Origin: an uncultured Eubacteriales bacterium
GTDB taxonomy: Bacteria; Bacillota; Clostridia; Christensenellales; CAG-917
Length of the DNA stretch: 45,255 nucleotides
NCBI GenBank assembly: GCA_900322215.1
Contig: ONYW01000007.1
Span: 1-45,255 of the forward strand
Reading direction: 5' to 3'
Shown here: piece after piece, positions 15,258 to 22,980 of the stretch
How positions within the stretch are numbered: position 1 is the stretch's first letter
Layout of the letters: each line of letters begins with the position of its first letter
Notes under the pieces: model-generated
Told to the model about the DNA's origin: nothing
What the model saw: only the letters and a program-made list of their open reading frames with translations
Databases searched by the model: none
Program-made: the position numbers and the translations under genes

Positions 15258-16058
15258 TTATTTTTTATTGAAAGTTTTTGTCAAATCATTGACAAAATAA
15301 CTGTTTTGCTCTTGTAATTCTTCGAGAGTCGCTTTTTCCGTAGCATATTCTTTCAAATCGTCAATTCCGAATTTGCTCCGCAGAGATTTTTCCGTGAAGA
15401 AGTCAGAAAAACAGTCCGTAGAAAAACGTTTGCTGTATATCTTTTTACTACTCAAAAAATACTTCCTTTCTTCGATTGCTCCGTCCTGTGTTCCGCTTTC
15501 AACTTGTATATTCAAAAGACTATACCCGAAAAGATTGTATATGCCTGTGTAGTAGTGCACAATTTTTGTCGTCAACATCTTCAAAACGTGCATAGTGAGC
15601 GTATTGTCGCCACGATTGTATCTATATTTCAAATAGAGATTTACAAACTTGCTCCAAAACACGCTGTACAGCATTTCTTCAACAGCGAAAAACGGCATTG
15701 TCAAACGAATATCGCTTGTTTTCTTTATGCTGACGATTTCACACAAGGCACGAGCATCGAGTCCCCAACTTTCAGGACGTTGTTCGTCCGTGACAACACG
15801 CACGAACGGAAAGTTGTCAATCGTTGCGGAGTGGCGCACCATTTTAAGCCAAGAATTGAACAAGTCGTTTTTTTGATTTGCTGTTTCAGCCTTTTTGATT
15901 TTGTCCGCAAGCTCGATGACGTTTCCACGCTCTTTGCCTATCTCCGTAATGTTGATGACACCGAACTCGAAGTTGTCCGCATTTTCGTTGTCTTCAAGCA
16001 CTTTGAGACCAAGACGGAGAGTGTCAAAGTCCAAGATATAACTATGTCGTGACGACAC
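15258..16058 (-). CDS. Zot-like phage morphogenesis protein, C-terminal part (after in-frame TGA)
   Basis: This frame continues directly from the one ending at 16098; only the TGA at 16100-16098 separates them. The first usable start is a GTG at 16058, without a clear ribosome binding site. The 266 residues carry the conserved continuation seen in clostridial Zot-like proteins as I recall them (ILDFDTLRLGLKV, then FGVINITEIGKERGN, then KMVRHSATIDNFPFVRVVTDEQRPESWG). The last of these resembles the Walker B/sensor part of the ATPase, so the two halves are needed together. If the stop is not read through, this part may not be made or may be made separately from the GTG. Confidence 0.7.
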   Translation of the reverse strand: MSSRHSYILDFDTLRLGLKVLEDNENADNFEFGVINITEIGKERGNVIELADKIKKAETANQKNDLFNSWLKMVRHSATIDNFPFVRVVTDEQRPESWGLDARALCEIVSIKKTSDIRLTMPFFAVEEMLYSVFWSKFVNLYLKYRYNRGDNTLTMHVLKMLTTKIVHYYTGIYNLFGYSLLNIQVESGTQDGAIEERKYFLSSKKIYSKRFSTDCFSDFFTEKSLRSKFGIDDLKEYATEKATLEELQEQNSYFVNDLTKTFNKK

Positions 16059-16097
16059 GTCAACTTCTTTTGAATCACGCCGGAAAAAATCCGTATT

Positions 16098-17456
16098 TCA
16101 CAGCGGAAAATTTCCGTTATCTTCGAGAACGTTGTCCGTCCGGATTGAATAGTTTGAGATTATCAAACTACTTTGAATGACGTACACGAAATATAATTGT
16201 GAATATGTCTCAATGACTTCCCAAATAGTTTGCACTTTGAGTTTGTCATCGTATTCAAACCCATATTGATTGTAGTCATAATCAAACAAAAGATTGTCAA
16301 AGCAGGCAAACGGCAATGCCTTTTTCAAATGCCGAAGTATAGACTTTTTATAAGACGGTATTTGATACGACACCCACCAGTATGTATATAGTCGCTTTAT
16401 GAATTTGCGAGTAGTGGCAAGATTGTAGATTATATGACGGCGCATTGCTTCTTGCAGAGTCTTTTCAAGGTTAATCCAAGGGAAGTTCGGAAACTTCATA
16501 TCGTTTGATATGAGCATATCGAGAGCTTTGTCCCTGAACATAACTTCCTGCGAGAGTGCTATGTCCGTTATAACCGTCGTTTTCTTCTTGCCCATTGTAC
16601 CGCAAACCATAAAGACGATAGGGCGTTCGTTTATAAAGCCCCTATCTTTCATTTCGTTGTGATTAAGACGTTTGTATGCAATACTGCGACGGAATTTGTC
16701 AAAGATGACCAAGCCTGCAACGAGCCAAACGACAAAAGGTATTTTTGTAAAGAGCGGAGACACGTCAATCGCAAATTTGTACATTTGACGGTACAAATGC
16801 ACAAAATCAAGCGAAACCGCAAAATAAAAATAGTATGCGAAAAACTCCACAACTACCGTTATGACGTTGAATGACACAAGGAACAAACAAAGCCATAATT
16901 TCCAATATACGCTGTTTTCCTTGACAAAGCCGATAAACACTTCAATCCAAAGTTTAACAGGCGTATAAAGCCATTTAGACGCTTTTTTGTGCAAAATCAA
17001 AGGTCTGCTGTCCTTGTTCCAGTCGTTGTTTTCCACCTTAAAATGCAATGTGAACAACAAAATCACCGCCATTATAAAGGGAATAACAACGATTATGCCA
17101 TAAAAGAAAATATGATATAACAGTTGTCCCAAAAATTTCAAATACAAACTGAAATTTGCTTTTGACACAAAAGCCTGCCAAAACGCTTGCCAGTCCACTT
17201 TGAAGTCTGCAAACGTAAACGGAAAATCAATCCTATCAAACCATTTTGACAAATTGCCAACGGACGGTTGAATGTCCGCAGGCAATCTGAAAAGAGTTTT
17301 GACATAATATGCGACGGAAAGTCCAAAGTCTTTGACACTTTCGCCGGCTCGTGCGTACGACTTCCATGCGAGCAGACCGCTCAAGAGTGCAAACAAGACC
17401 GTCAATCCGATACAAATATAGTGCCTATAATCAAGTTTTTTCAAAAAGTTTCTCAT
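16098..17456 (-). CDS. Zot-like (pI) phage morphogenesis ATPase, N-terminal part ending at in-frame TGA
   Basis: The 452-residue part has four likely membrane segments (about 13-30, 115-138, 188-215, 238-252). A degenerate Walker A, GTMGKKKTT at 286-294, follows. Then come conserved stretches (LKFPNFPWINLEK..., VIETYSQLYFVYVIQSSLI, NYSIRTDNVL) that I associate with Zot-like proteins of Clostridia. In filamentous phages pI/Zot proteins use ATP to drive phage assembly and extrusion through the membrane. Reading stops at TGA in NFPL-stop-NTDFFRR, where relatives as I recall them have Trp (NFPLW). With the stop read as a residue the protein would be 732 aa. The ATG at 17456 overlaps the stop of the 30-residue gene before it. 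Confidence 0.75.
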   Translation of the reverse strand: MRNFLKKLDYRHYICIGLTVLFALLSGLLAWKSYARAGESVKDFGLSVAYYVKTLFRLPADIQPSVGNLSKWFDRIDFPFTFADFKVDWQAFWQAFVSKANFSLYLKFLGQLLYHIFFYGIIVVIPFIMAVILLFTLHFKVENNDWNKDSRPLILHKKASKWLYTPVKLWIEVFIGFVKENSVYWKLWLCLFLVSFNVITVVVEFFAYYFYFAVSLDFVHLYRQMYKFAIDVSPLFTKIPFVVWLVAGLVIFDKFRRSIAYKRLNHNEMKDRGFINERPIVFMVCGTMGKKKTTVITDIALSQEVMFRDKALDMLISNDMKFPNFPWINLEKTLQEAMRRHIIYNLATTRKFIKRLYTYWWVSYQIPSYKKSILRHLKKALPFACFDNLLFDYDYNQYGFEYDDKLKVQTIWEVIETYSQLYFVYVIQSSLIISNYSIRTDNVLEDNGNFPL

Positions 17457-17545
17457 ATTTGTTTCACCGTGAACACTATGTAGCCGATAACCGCCACAAC
17501 GATCAACACAACAAGTGTTGCAATCAAGCCCTTGACGATTTTCAT
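17453..17545 (-). CDS. 30-residue single-span membrane peptide
   Basis: This short frame encodes MKIVKGLIATLVVLIVVAV then IGYIVFTVKQI: a basic start and one membrane helix of about 20 residues. Its ATG overlaps the stop of the preceding gene (ATGA at 17545-17542), and its own TGA overlaps the ATG of the Zot-like gene, so it is translationally coupled on both sides. Size and form resemble the pVII and pIX minor coat proteins of Ff phages, which also have about 30 residues. The family link is inference from size, topology and position. Confidence 0.7.
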   Translation of the reverse strand: MKIVKGLIATLVVLIVVAVIGYIVFTVKQI

Positions 17546-17745
17546 TTAAGTTCTTTAAGCCCCCTAACCGCAAGTGCTTTATAGTTGTAGTCGTTATCGA
17601 CATACACACCGCCGACGTTCAAAAAGCCGTACACGGCGCACGCTTGGCTATATGCCATATCTTTGTTATCTGCCAAAATATGAACAAACTTGTTTTCAAA
17701 CTTCGTTCCAGAGCGGAACGTCACAAAATATTTTCTTTTATTCAT
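17542..17745 (-). CDS. Small phage protein of unknown function (67 aa)
   Basis: The product begins MNKRKYFVTFRSGTKFENKF and has no signal, membrane span or Cys-based motif. The mixed strand pattern suggests a small soluble domain. I chose the ATG at 17745, preceded by GGAGTGA on the minus strand, over longer frames that run into the repeat at 17775-17820. It is first in a tightly coupled set with the 30-residue peptide and the Zot-like gene. A role in single-stranded DNA binding or regulation is possible by analogy with phage gene order, but I do not recognise it. Confidence 0.6.
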   Translation of the reverse strand: MNKRKYFVTFRSGTKFENKFVHILADNKDMAYSQACAVYGFLNVGGVYVDNDYNYKALAVRGLKELK

Positions 17746-17774
17746 TGTGCAATCACTCCAAAAATTATTTTTAA

Positions 17775-17820
17775 CCCCGGGCTTTGACCCAGGAACACGG
17801 CGCAGCTCTTTCGCTACGTT
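17775..17820. repeat. 46-bp direct repeat, copy c
   Basis: The block from CCCCGG through TTTGACCCAGGAACAC to TTTCGCTACGTT matches 22981-23026 at 45 of 46 positions. The two copies flank the structural-gene module in direct orientation, 5.2 kb apart. Divergent relatives are at 12652-12690 and 14137-14148. Confidence 0.9.
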
Positions 17821-17844
17821 GCGTGACAACTTTGTAAAAAACAG

Positions 17845-17873
17845 TTGACTTTCGTCTATTTAGTGCATATAAT
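17845..17873 (+). promoter_or_regulatory. Plus-strand promoter of a small RNA
   Basis: TTGACT (17845-17850) and TATAAT (17868-17873) are 17 bases apart, a near-consensus sigma-A promoter pointing against the direction of the phage operon. A start near 17880 is expected. Confidence 0.75.
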
Positions 17874-17879
17874 TTGAAA

Positions 17880-18002
17880 TATAAAAGAACACAAGTTCTT
17901 AGGGCGTGAGTTTCAAATGAAACAAAATCTCGGTGAGACTTATGTCAAAATCCTGACGGGCGCCACAAAAGTGGAGAAAAATAATTCTCCACTTTATTTT
18001 TT
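17880..18002 (+). ncRNA. Putative ~120-nt small RNA, antisense to the phage operon
   Basis: Transcription from the promoter at 17845-17873 would run to a terminator made of AAAGTGGAGAA (17968-17978) and TTCTCCACTTT (17985-17995) followed by a T-rich run to 18002. Small inverted repeats inside include AGAAC/GTTCT and GTTTC/GAAAC. No ribosome binding site and convincing small frame were found. Its 3' end overlaps the stop of the minus-strand gene ending at 17994. I do not recognise a known RNA family. Confidence 0.55.
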
Positions 18003-18305
18003 ATATTTCCATGGAAGTGGACGGTCTTCAAAGTTTGTTTTTTTGTCATGCCTAATTCTTTTCGCAATATACATTGGTTTTTTATCTTTAGAATTAGGAT
18101 TTGGAAAAACTTTTTCATTCAAATGTCTACCGTCTTTTTCACTATGCATAACTTTACGATATTGATACTCTTCGACAGGTTGCTCGCCTACTATTAAAGC
18201 AGGGTGTCGGTTTTTTCGATAATATCGAAAGTGCGGATATGGGGCAGAAATATGCTTACTTGGTTTGTTTTGCTCTTTATGCTTTATGTTTTTCTTTTTT
18301 GCCAT
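17994..18305 (-). CDS. Small highly basic phage protein (103 aa)
   Basis: The protein is strongly positively charged and rich in Lys, Arg, His and Pro (KHKEQNKPSKHISAPYPHFR, then VFPNPNSKDKKPMYIAKRIR). It has no signal peptide or membrane span. Such composition would suit nucleic-acid binding, but no family is recognised. Its minus-strand ribosome binding site AAGGAGAT precedes ATGGCAAAAAAG, nine bases after the stop of the previous gene. It is the last gene of the structural module before the 46-bp repeat. Confidence 0.65.
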   Translation of the reverse strand: MAKKKNIKHKEQNKPSKHISAPYPHFRYYRKNRHPALIVGEQPVEEYQYRKVMHSEKDGRHLNEKVFPNPNSKDKKPMYIAKRIRHDKKTNFEDRPLPWKYKK

Positions 18306-18314
18306 AAAATCTCC

Positions 18315-18734
18315 TTAGCCGAGTTTAATACTGCACGTTGCGCTCTTTGTAGGGTCGAAAACGCTTGTGCAGGTCAACAGCAAATAAGCTGTCACTTTTA
18401 TGCCTAAACCTTTGTTGTACTTGAGAAGTGTCATTGTGCAAGTCAGACCGTCAATATCAAGGCGTATGTAGTCATACGGATTATTGTCTGACAATGCCCA
18501 ATACACAACGCTGTTTGTCTTGTCTTTGTCCCATTCAAGAGTCCACTCGACTTCCTGCAAAAACGGCGCAGACGCTTCGACTGTTGCCGTGACAACTTCG
18601 GTTGCTCCAACGTCCGCAAATGCTATGTCATACGTCGGCGCAGACACAAACATAGGAACAAACATTGACAAAAGCAGGCAAAACAGCAAAACTATAATGC
18701 CAACATTGATTGTCATTTTTTCGTTATAAGTCAT
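18315..18734 (-). CDS. Secreted phage protein with an Ig-like (BIG2-type) domain (139 aa)
   Basis: An N-terminal signal or anchor (about residues 9-35) is followed by a short domain with the pattern VEWTLEWDKDKTNSVVYW, then DYIRLDIDGLTCTMTLL. This parallels a stretch in the 376-residue protein at 21357-22487 (VVDWAVRFDNETSTW, DFVQIVP, ATINCYAPFGEK). Both resemble bacterial Ig-like repeats. Its ATG overlaps the TGA of the 672-residue gene (ATGA at 18734-18731), so translation is coupled. It is probably exposed on the virion or cell surface; its exact role is unknown. Confidence 0.65.
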   Translation of the reverse strand: MTYNEKMTINVGIIVLLFCLLLSMFVPMFVSAPTYDIAFADVGATEVVTATVEASAPFLQEVEWTLEWDKDKTNSVVYWALSDNNPYDYIRLDIDGLTCTMTLLKYNKGLGIKVTAYLLLTCTSVFDPTKSATCSIKLG

Positions 18735-20749
18735 TTTTTCACCTGCCTTTTAATCTTAGATTTTGTTTTTGTCTTTTTGCTTGTTTTAGCCTTTGCGGTT
18801 GCCTTTTTAACCGCCTTGAATGGAGCAGACACAAGCCACGCCACACCCTTGACGATATACGGCAAAATCGGCGCAAGGATTATCAAAAAGAGAACGAGAG
18901 CAAGGAGCATAAGAACAAGTTTCCACCAATCAAGTGTTTGTGGCGGAGCAGTTATGCCATTGATTAAGTCAATAGGATTTGACACAACCGGGACGACCTT
19001 GTAAACGCCGTCTTTGTTGAATGTCAACTCTATAATGTCAAAATCAAAAAACATTGTTTCTTGTGCGAGATACGTGTCCGCATCTTTTTCCGCAACGCCT
19101 GTACGTCCAACCGCTTTTGCAAAATAATCGGTATTCGCAAAACGGAAGAGAACGACCGAACAGTCATTGAGTTCCGCATGAGCATACAACGTTTGCAAAT
19201 CCGCAACGTCATTTTCGTTTATGAGCAAATTCTTTGAAATTGTGCTTGCAGGCAAAACGGGGTTTAAGTCTTCCGCTTTCAAAATATAAATCGGCGCAAC
19301 GTCGGCATATTCTTCGTTTGTGGACGGCCAAGAAAAGCCAAAAGTCCACAACTTGTCCCACCAACTGTGATTGCTGTCATAAGATTTCAAATCGAAAGTG
19401 TCCGCAAGATCTATCGTCTTATCGTTGTAGCCGATAGTGCGACCGTCATCGACATAGTTTTCAAACAAGCAAGCAGGAATTTGCCTGCCGTTGTCAATCG
19501 TGAGCATATCTGCCGAGCCGTATGTATCTATATAGTCATAAACCCACTTTTGCACGACGGAATCTGCGACATTTCCTGCGATAGGCTTGCTATACAAAAA
19601 TGAAAAGAGCGTTTCAACGTTTTGCACAGCTTCACTATAAAAAGCATATTGGAGCATATCGCAAATTTTATAAACTGTTGTTCTATCGGTTGAACCGTTC
19701 GGAAAACTCTCATAAGAATTGGCAATATTGTATGCCCACTCGTATGTATCATATACGTGAAAAACAGCTCCGATGACACCTTGAGACGTTGTTTCAGCGT
19801 GTTCAAAGCCATACCACATTGCCCAGTCAGGCTTTTCGGTTTTGCCGACGTATTCCAACAACTGTTGATAAAAGTCTGCGTTTGACGTGACAAACATTTC
19901 TCTTGTTTTATATTCCCACCATTCAGCACGGATTTTTTGCAGTTTGCCGTAGTCTCTCAAAAAGTGATTAGGCAACTCAAAATAAACCGTATTGACTTCA
20001 TTATAGTGTCCTGCACCGAGCGAAGAAACACCGTCCGTCCTGAAATAAGTATGATAAACGTCAAGTTTGCACGTCTCCAAGTCTTCGACGACACACGCAA
20101 GAGTGGACTCGTCAGAGCCATAACCCTTTGCAAATCCAGTAAAGCAATATGAGCCACCGACGGTGTACTCAACTGCATTTTGCTTGCCATACGTCAAGAG
20201 TTCAACGCCCGACACGTCATATTTACGTGCCGACGAGTCAACTCTATCTGCGAATGTTGTGCCGTCTATCTGCTTGTCTTCGACCTTGAATTTATAGAAA
20301 AGATTTCTATGATCTCCGTCGGACTTGTCGCAGAAAACAAGATGAAATTTCTCATAGCGAATCGCTTTGCCGTCTTCGTCATACGCAACAGCAATTTGAA
20401 TTTTGTTTTGTTGCGAAGTCGTTGAGAAATTTATTTTTTGCGGATTGTATACGTAGATATACAAACCGTAGTTTTCATGCATATTCTTCGTTGCGGAATA
20501 GCAATATTCAACAAAATTGATGATTTTGACACTTCCGTTTTCGTCGGCAGGATATTCGTTCAAATCGAACGCTTGTCCGTTTATTGTAGAAGACTGCAAA
20601 TCTTCAAGAACGCTCGTTTTGTCAAAAGCCACTCCGTCGTCAGCATAAGCGACATTTACGACACTCTGCACCGTGAAAAACACGGTGCAAAATGCCATAA
20701 TGCAGACAGCGAATATCAAAAAAATTTTATATTCTTTTGTCAGTTTCAT
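18731..20749 (-). CDS. Large signal-peptide and C-terminally anchored phage protein (pIII-like adsorption candidate)
   Basis: The 672-residue protein has a signal peptide (about 1-36, ending VAYA), a long extracellular part of about 560 residues with several Cys and many aromatic residues (RAEWWEYKTREMF, WWDKLWTFGFSWPS), one or two C-terminal membrane helices (WWKLVLMLLALVLFLIILAP), and a very basic Lys/Thr tail. This topology is that of the filamentous-phage adsorption protein pIII, placed upstream of the Zot-like gene as in other inoviruses. No domain is recognised by sequence, so the role is inferred from topology and position. Start and stop overlap the neighbouring genes by four bases (ATGA). 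Confidence 0.6.
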   Translation of the reverse strand: MKLTKEYKIFLIFAVCIMAFCTVFFTVQSVVNVAYADDGVAFDKTSVLEDLQSSTINGQAFDLNEYPADENGSVKIINFVEYCYSATKNMHENYGLYIYVYNPQKINFSTTSQQNKIQIAVAYDEDGKAIRYEKFHLVFCDKSDGDHRNLFYKFKVEDKQIDGTTFADRVDSSARKYDVSGVELLTYGKQNAVEYTVGGSYCFTGFAKGYGSDESTLACVVEDLETCKLDVYHTYFRTDGVSSLGAGHYNEVNTVYFELPNHFLRDYGKLQKIRAEWWEYKTREMFVTSNADFYQQLLEYVGKTEKPDWAMWYGFEHAETTSQGVIGAVFHVYDTYEWAYNIANSYESFPNGSTDRTTVYKICDMLQYAFYSEAVQNVETLFSFLYSKPIAGNVADSVVQKWVYDYIDTYGSADMLTIDNGRQIPACLFENYVDDGRTIGYNDKTIDLADTFDLKSYDSNHSWWDKLWTFGFSWPSTNEEYADVAPIYILKAEDLNPVLPASTISKNLLINENDVADLQTLYAHAELNDCSVVLFRFANTDYFAKAVGRTGVAEKDADTYLAQETMFFDFDIIELTFNKDGVYKVVPVVSNPIDLINGITAPPQTLDWWKLVLMLLALVLFLIILAPILPYIVKGVAWLVSAPFKAVKKATAKAKTSKKTKTKSKIKRQVKK

Positions 20750-21342
20750 AGAATAATCTCCGAATGGTCGAGTACAATACCCTTTACGCCGATGACATTT
20801 TCAACGCCGAAAGAAACATAAACATTTTGACTGTCGTCATAGGACGTTATGACAATCGTAAAAAGATTTTCAAAATTGACTTCGGAATCCAATTCAACAA
20901 CTGATTCAGGGAATACGCCTTGAAGAACTGACAACAAACCTTGTCCAAGGAGAGAAACAGAGAACGAATTTTGTTGTTTGTCAATTTTGAAACCTTTTGT
21001 ATAGTCCTTTTCCGCCTTAAAACTATACACGTCACCGTCCACGGTGAAGTCAAAATCTTTTGCATTGCTGTTTGGCACAATCTTAACGGAATAGCCCGTT
21101 TGTTCTTTTGAAAATGCCCCGAAAGTGTATTTCACGTCAACCGATAGCGGATTGTTGTCCGCTACGATATAACCGCCCACAGAGTCCAAAATCATTTTGT
21201 TGTCAACAACAGCATAAAAAGATTTGAAATCATTCTTAAAGCCGTTTGTAAAAATTGCTACTGCTCCAACAAGTGCAACAAACACAAGCAAAAGAACGAT
21301 ATACACAATAACTGTGATTTTTTTATTTTTCTTTTTGCTCAT
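20746..21342 (-). CDS. Membrane-anchored phage protein (198 aa)
   Basis: A basic N-terminus (MSKKKNKKITVIVYIV) leads into one membrane helix (about residues 9-31). An extracellular domain with a regular beta pattern follows (VGGYIVADNNPLSVDVKYTF, then DFDFTVDGDVYSFK). The region just after the helix (AIFTNGFKNDFKSFY) is reminiscent of the ALTQGFTNADPYGW motif in the two upstream genes. Its stop overlaps the start of the 672-residue gene (ATGA), so it is coupled to it. It is probably a virion or assembly protein; no family is recognised. Confidence 0.65.
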   Translation of the reverse strand: MSKKKNKKITVIVYIVLLLVFVALVGAVAIFTNGFKNDFKSFYAVVDNKMILDSVGGYIVADNNPLSVDVKYTFGAFSKEQTGYSVKIVPNSNAKDFDFTVDGDVYSFKAEKDYTKGFKIDKQQNSFSVSLLGQGLLSVLQGVFPESVVELDSEVNFENLFTIVITSYDDSQNVYVSFGVENVIGVKGIVLDHSEIIL

Positions 21343-21356
21343 AGTTCACCGCCTTG

Positions 21357-22487
21357 TTAAAACGTGATTGACGTTGTAGAAAGAGAAACGCTTGATACTG
21401 ACAAAGAAGAATAAGAAACAGTTCCTTTTGGAACATGCTTTGTAGCACTATAATTTGAATATGTGCCAGTAAAAGAATATGTCACGTCAAAAATATTCCC
21501 AGAATATGAATTGATTCCTGCCTTGCAAGCATTTTGAATTGAATTAACAAAAGCTGTATAATAGCGTGAAGATGCGCCCATAGTAAGCGGTTGATTAAAA
21601 TAAGCAGTAAAGAAACCAAACTGTTTATTTGATTCATTATCAAAACCGATACCCGTCATATCAAGGAAATAAAATTTAAAAGCGTTACCGCTTTGACTAT
21701 ATTTCGCATTGAAAGTGACATTTGTAATTGGGTCGTTTACAACTGTCAAACCACCTTTTGTCATGATTTCATTTTTCAAATGACTTGTAAACGCAGAAGA
21801 CAAAGAAACGGAAACTGTTCCTTGTGCTGTTTCAGCAACAGTTCCTACACTCCAAACAGGAGTAGCGGAAATCGAATAAATAGGTTCAGCATCGCCGAAG
21901 TCGATTGCGTTGACAACAGTTCCTTGTTTGCTTACGGAAACAGTAAAATCAACGACTCTCTTTGCATAATCAAGTGTACACTCTGCTTCAAGTGCAGGAT
22001 TTATTCTTGACGAACAAACAACGATGATTTTTTCGCCGAAAGGAGCATAGCAGTTGATTGTCGCAGTTGTACTGCCGTCAGAAGTTGGAACAATTTGAAC
22101 AAAATCCGTTACGTTCTTGCCGTTTGCCCAAGTGCTTGTTTCGTTGTCAAAACGCACAGCCCAATCGACAACTTTATATGAATCGTTCGCCGTATCTACC
22201 GTTGCGTTGATCGTTTTAGATGCAATGACATTATCGGAAGCAGTCGTTGCTTCGCCAAGTGTCAAAAGCATACCACGCGAATATGTCTCGCTTGCGAGAA
22301 ACATATTCGCCGTGTCTTCGCCGTCGTTTTCGCCTTGCTCGGCTTGCTTATCTTTAGAAAGCCAGCCGTATGGATCTGCGTTCGTAAAGCCCTGTGTAAG
22401 TGCCGCACTCACGCAAACGCCCAAAATCAAAATGCAAACGATGATGACAGCAAAAATGCCGAAAAGTTGTTTTCTATTTTTTGCCAT
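21357..22487 (-). CDS. Secreted phage structural candidate with ALTQGFTNADPYGWL motif and Ig-like region (376 aa)
   Basis: A basic start and hydrophobic segment (about 8-29) end in VCVSA, followed by ALTQGFTNADPYGWLSKD. The same post-helix motif is found in the 89-residue protein just upstream, and the untranslated leaders of the two genes are also alike. From about residue 100 the sequence has Ig-like strands (VVDWAVRFDNETSTW, ATINCYAPFGEK) shared with the 139-residue protein. The rest is Ser/Thr-rich and ends SVSSVSLSTTSITF. AGGAGA precedes the ATG by about ten bases. It is likely a surface or virion protein; the role is unproven. Confidence 0.65.
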   Translation of the reverse strand: MAKNRKQLFGIFAVIIVCILILGVCVSAALTQGFTNADPYGWLSKDKQAEQGENDGEDTANMFLASETYSRGMLLTLGEATTASDNVIASKTINATVDTANDSYKVVDWAVRFDNETSTWANGKNVTDFVQIVPTSDGSTTATINCYAPFGEKIIVVCSSRINPALEAECTLDYAKRVVDFTVSVSKQGTVVNAIDFGDAEPIYSISATPVWSVGTVAETAQGTVSVSLSSAFTSHLKNEIMTKGGLTVVNDPITNVTFNAKYSQSGNAFKFYFLDMTGIGFDNESNKQFGFFTAYFNQPLTMGASSRYYTAFVNSIQNACKAGINSYSGNIFDVTYSFTGTYSNYSATKHVPKGTVSYSSLSVSSVSLSTTSITF

Positions 22488-22576
22488 TTTTTCTTTAATC
22501 TCCTAAATTTTATTCACGAAATCCGTCGTGTCGGTAGAAAAGTAGCCGTCAGCATACGCGGACGGCTACGTCGTGA

Positions 22577-22846
22577 TTAAAGAAGACCGTAAGCGAAACC
22601 GCCGAAGTCATTGACGTATGCTTCGACTTGATTCTCTTCGCCTTGCTCTTCTTTGGACTCTTCTTGCTGTTTGTCTTCTTGCTTGTGCAGTTTCTCATCT
22701 GCCTTTGCAAGCCAGCCGTACGGGTCTGCCGTTGTAAATCCTTGCGTAAGTGCCGCACTGACCGCAACTGCGAGAACAAGCAACATAACAATAATAACTG
22801 CTATGATTGCGCCGTAGTTATGTCTTTTACGTTGATAGTTTGCCAT
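22577..22846 (-). CDS. Small membrane protein, capsid-protein candidate (89 aa)
   Basis: The basic N-terminus (MANYQRKRHNYG) is followed by one hydrophobic helix (about residues 13-34), the motif SAALTQGFTTADPYGWL, and an acidic Glu/Gln-rich tail ending VNDFGGFAYGLL. Size, single helix, and separation of basic and acidic ends resemble filamentous-phage major coat proteins, though the charge order is reversed relative to pVIII. I chose the ATG at 22846 by alignment of its leader with that of the paralogue at 22487; GGGAG lies about 15 bases upstream, which is far. It is the first structural gene after the 46-bp repeat at 22981-23026. Confidence 0.6.
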   Translation of the reverse strand: MANYQRKRHNYGAIIAVIIVMLLVLAVAVSAALTQGFTTADPYGWLAKADEKLHKQEDKQQEESKEEQGEENQVEAYVNDFGGFAYGLL

Positions 22847-22931
22847 AGAGTAATGTATCATCTCCCATTTTTTTATTTACGGATTCCGCCGTATCGGTTC
22901 ATTGTTGAGTTATAAGGGGAAAAACAAAGAA

Positions 22932-22940
22932 TTATCTCAT
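22932..22940 (-). other. Strong ribosome binding site followed by a three-codon frame (ATG AGA TAA)
   Basis: On the minus strand AAAGGTGGTGA is followed after TTT by ATG AGA TAA. It is either a minimal leader frame or what remains of a gene lost at this junction, next to the 46-bp repeat. Apart from this and the repeat, the interval 22847-22980 holds nothing that I can support. Confidence 0.35.
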
Positions 22941-22980
22941 AAATCACCACCTTTATTTGTTTATTGTCAAAGGGCTTTCG

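Noticed and set aside
15258..17456. Use of TGA as a sense codon (Trp) by the phage or host
   Set aside because: TGA ends several other phage and host genes here, often as ATGA overlaps with the next start (for example 18734-18731 and 20749-20746), so it is a real stop in this genome.
17775..17820. The TTGACCCAGGAA repeats as XerCD dif sites
   Set aside because: They lack the two 11-bp Xer arms and AT-rich centre of Bacillota dif sites, and at least two copies lie inside rather than at the ends of the element.
17917..18165. An 82-codon plus-strand frame over the small RNA
   Set aside because: It has no ribosome binding site, runs through the terminator hairpin and continues as the mirror of the minus-strand 103-residue gene.
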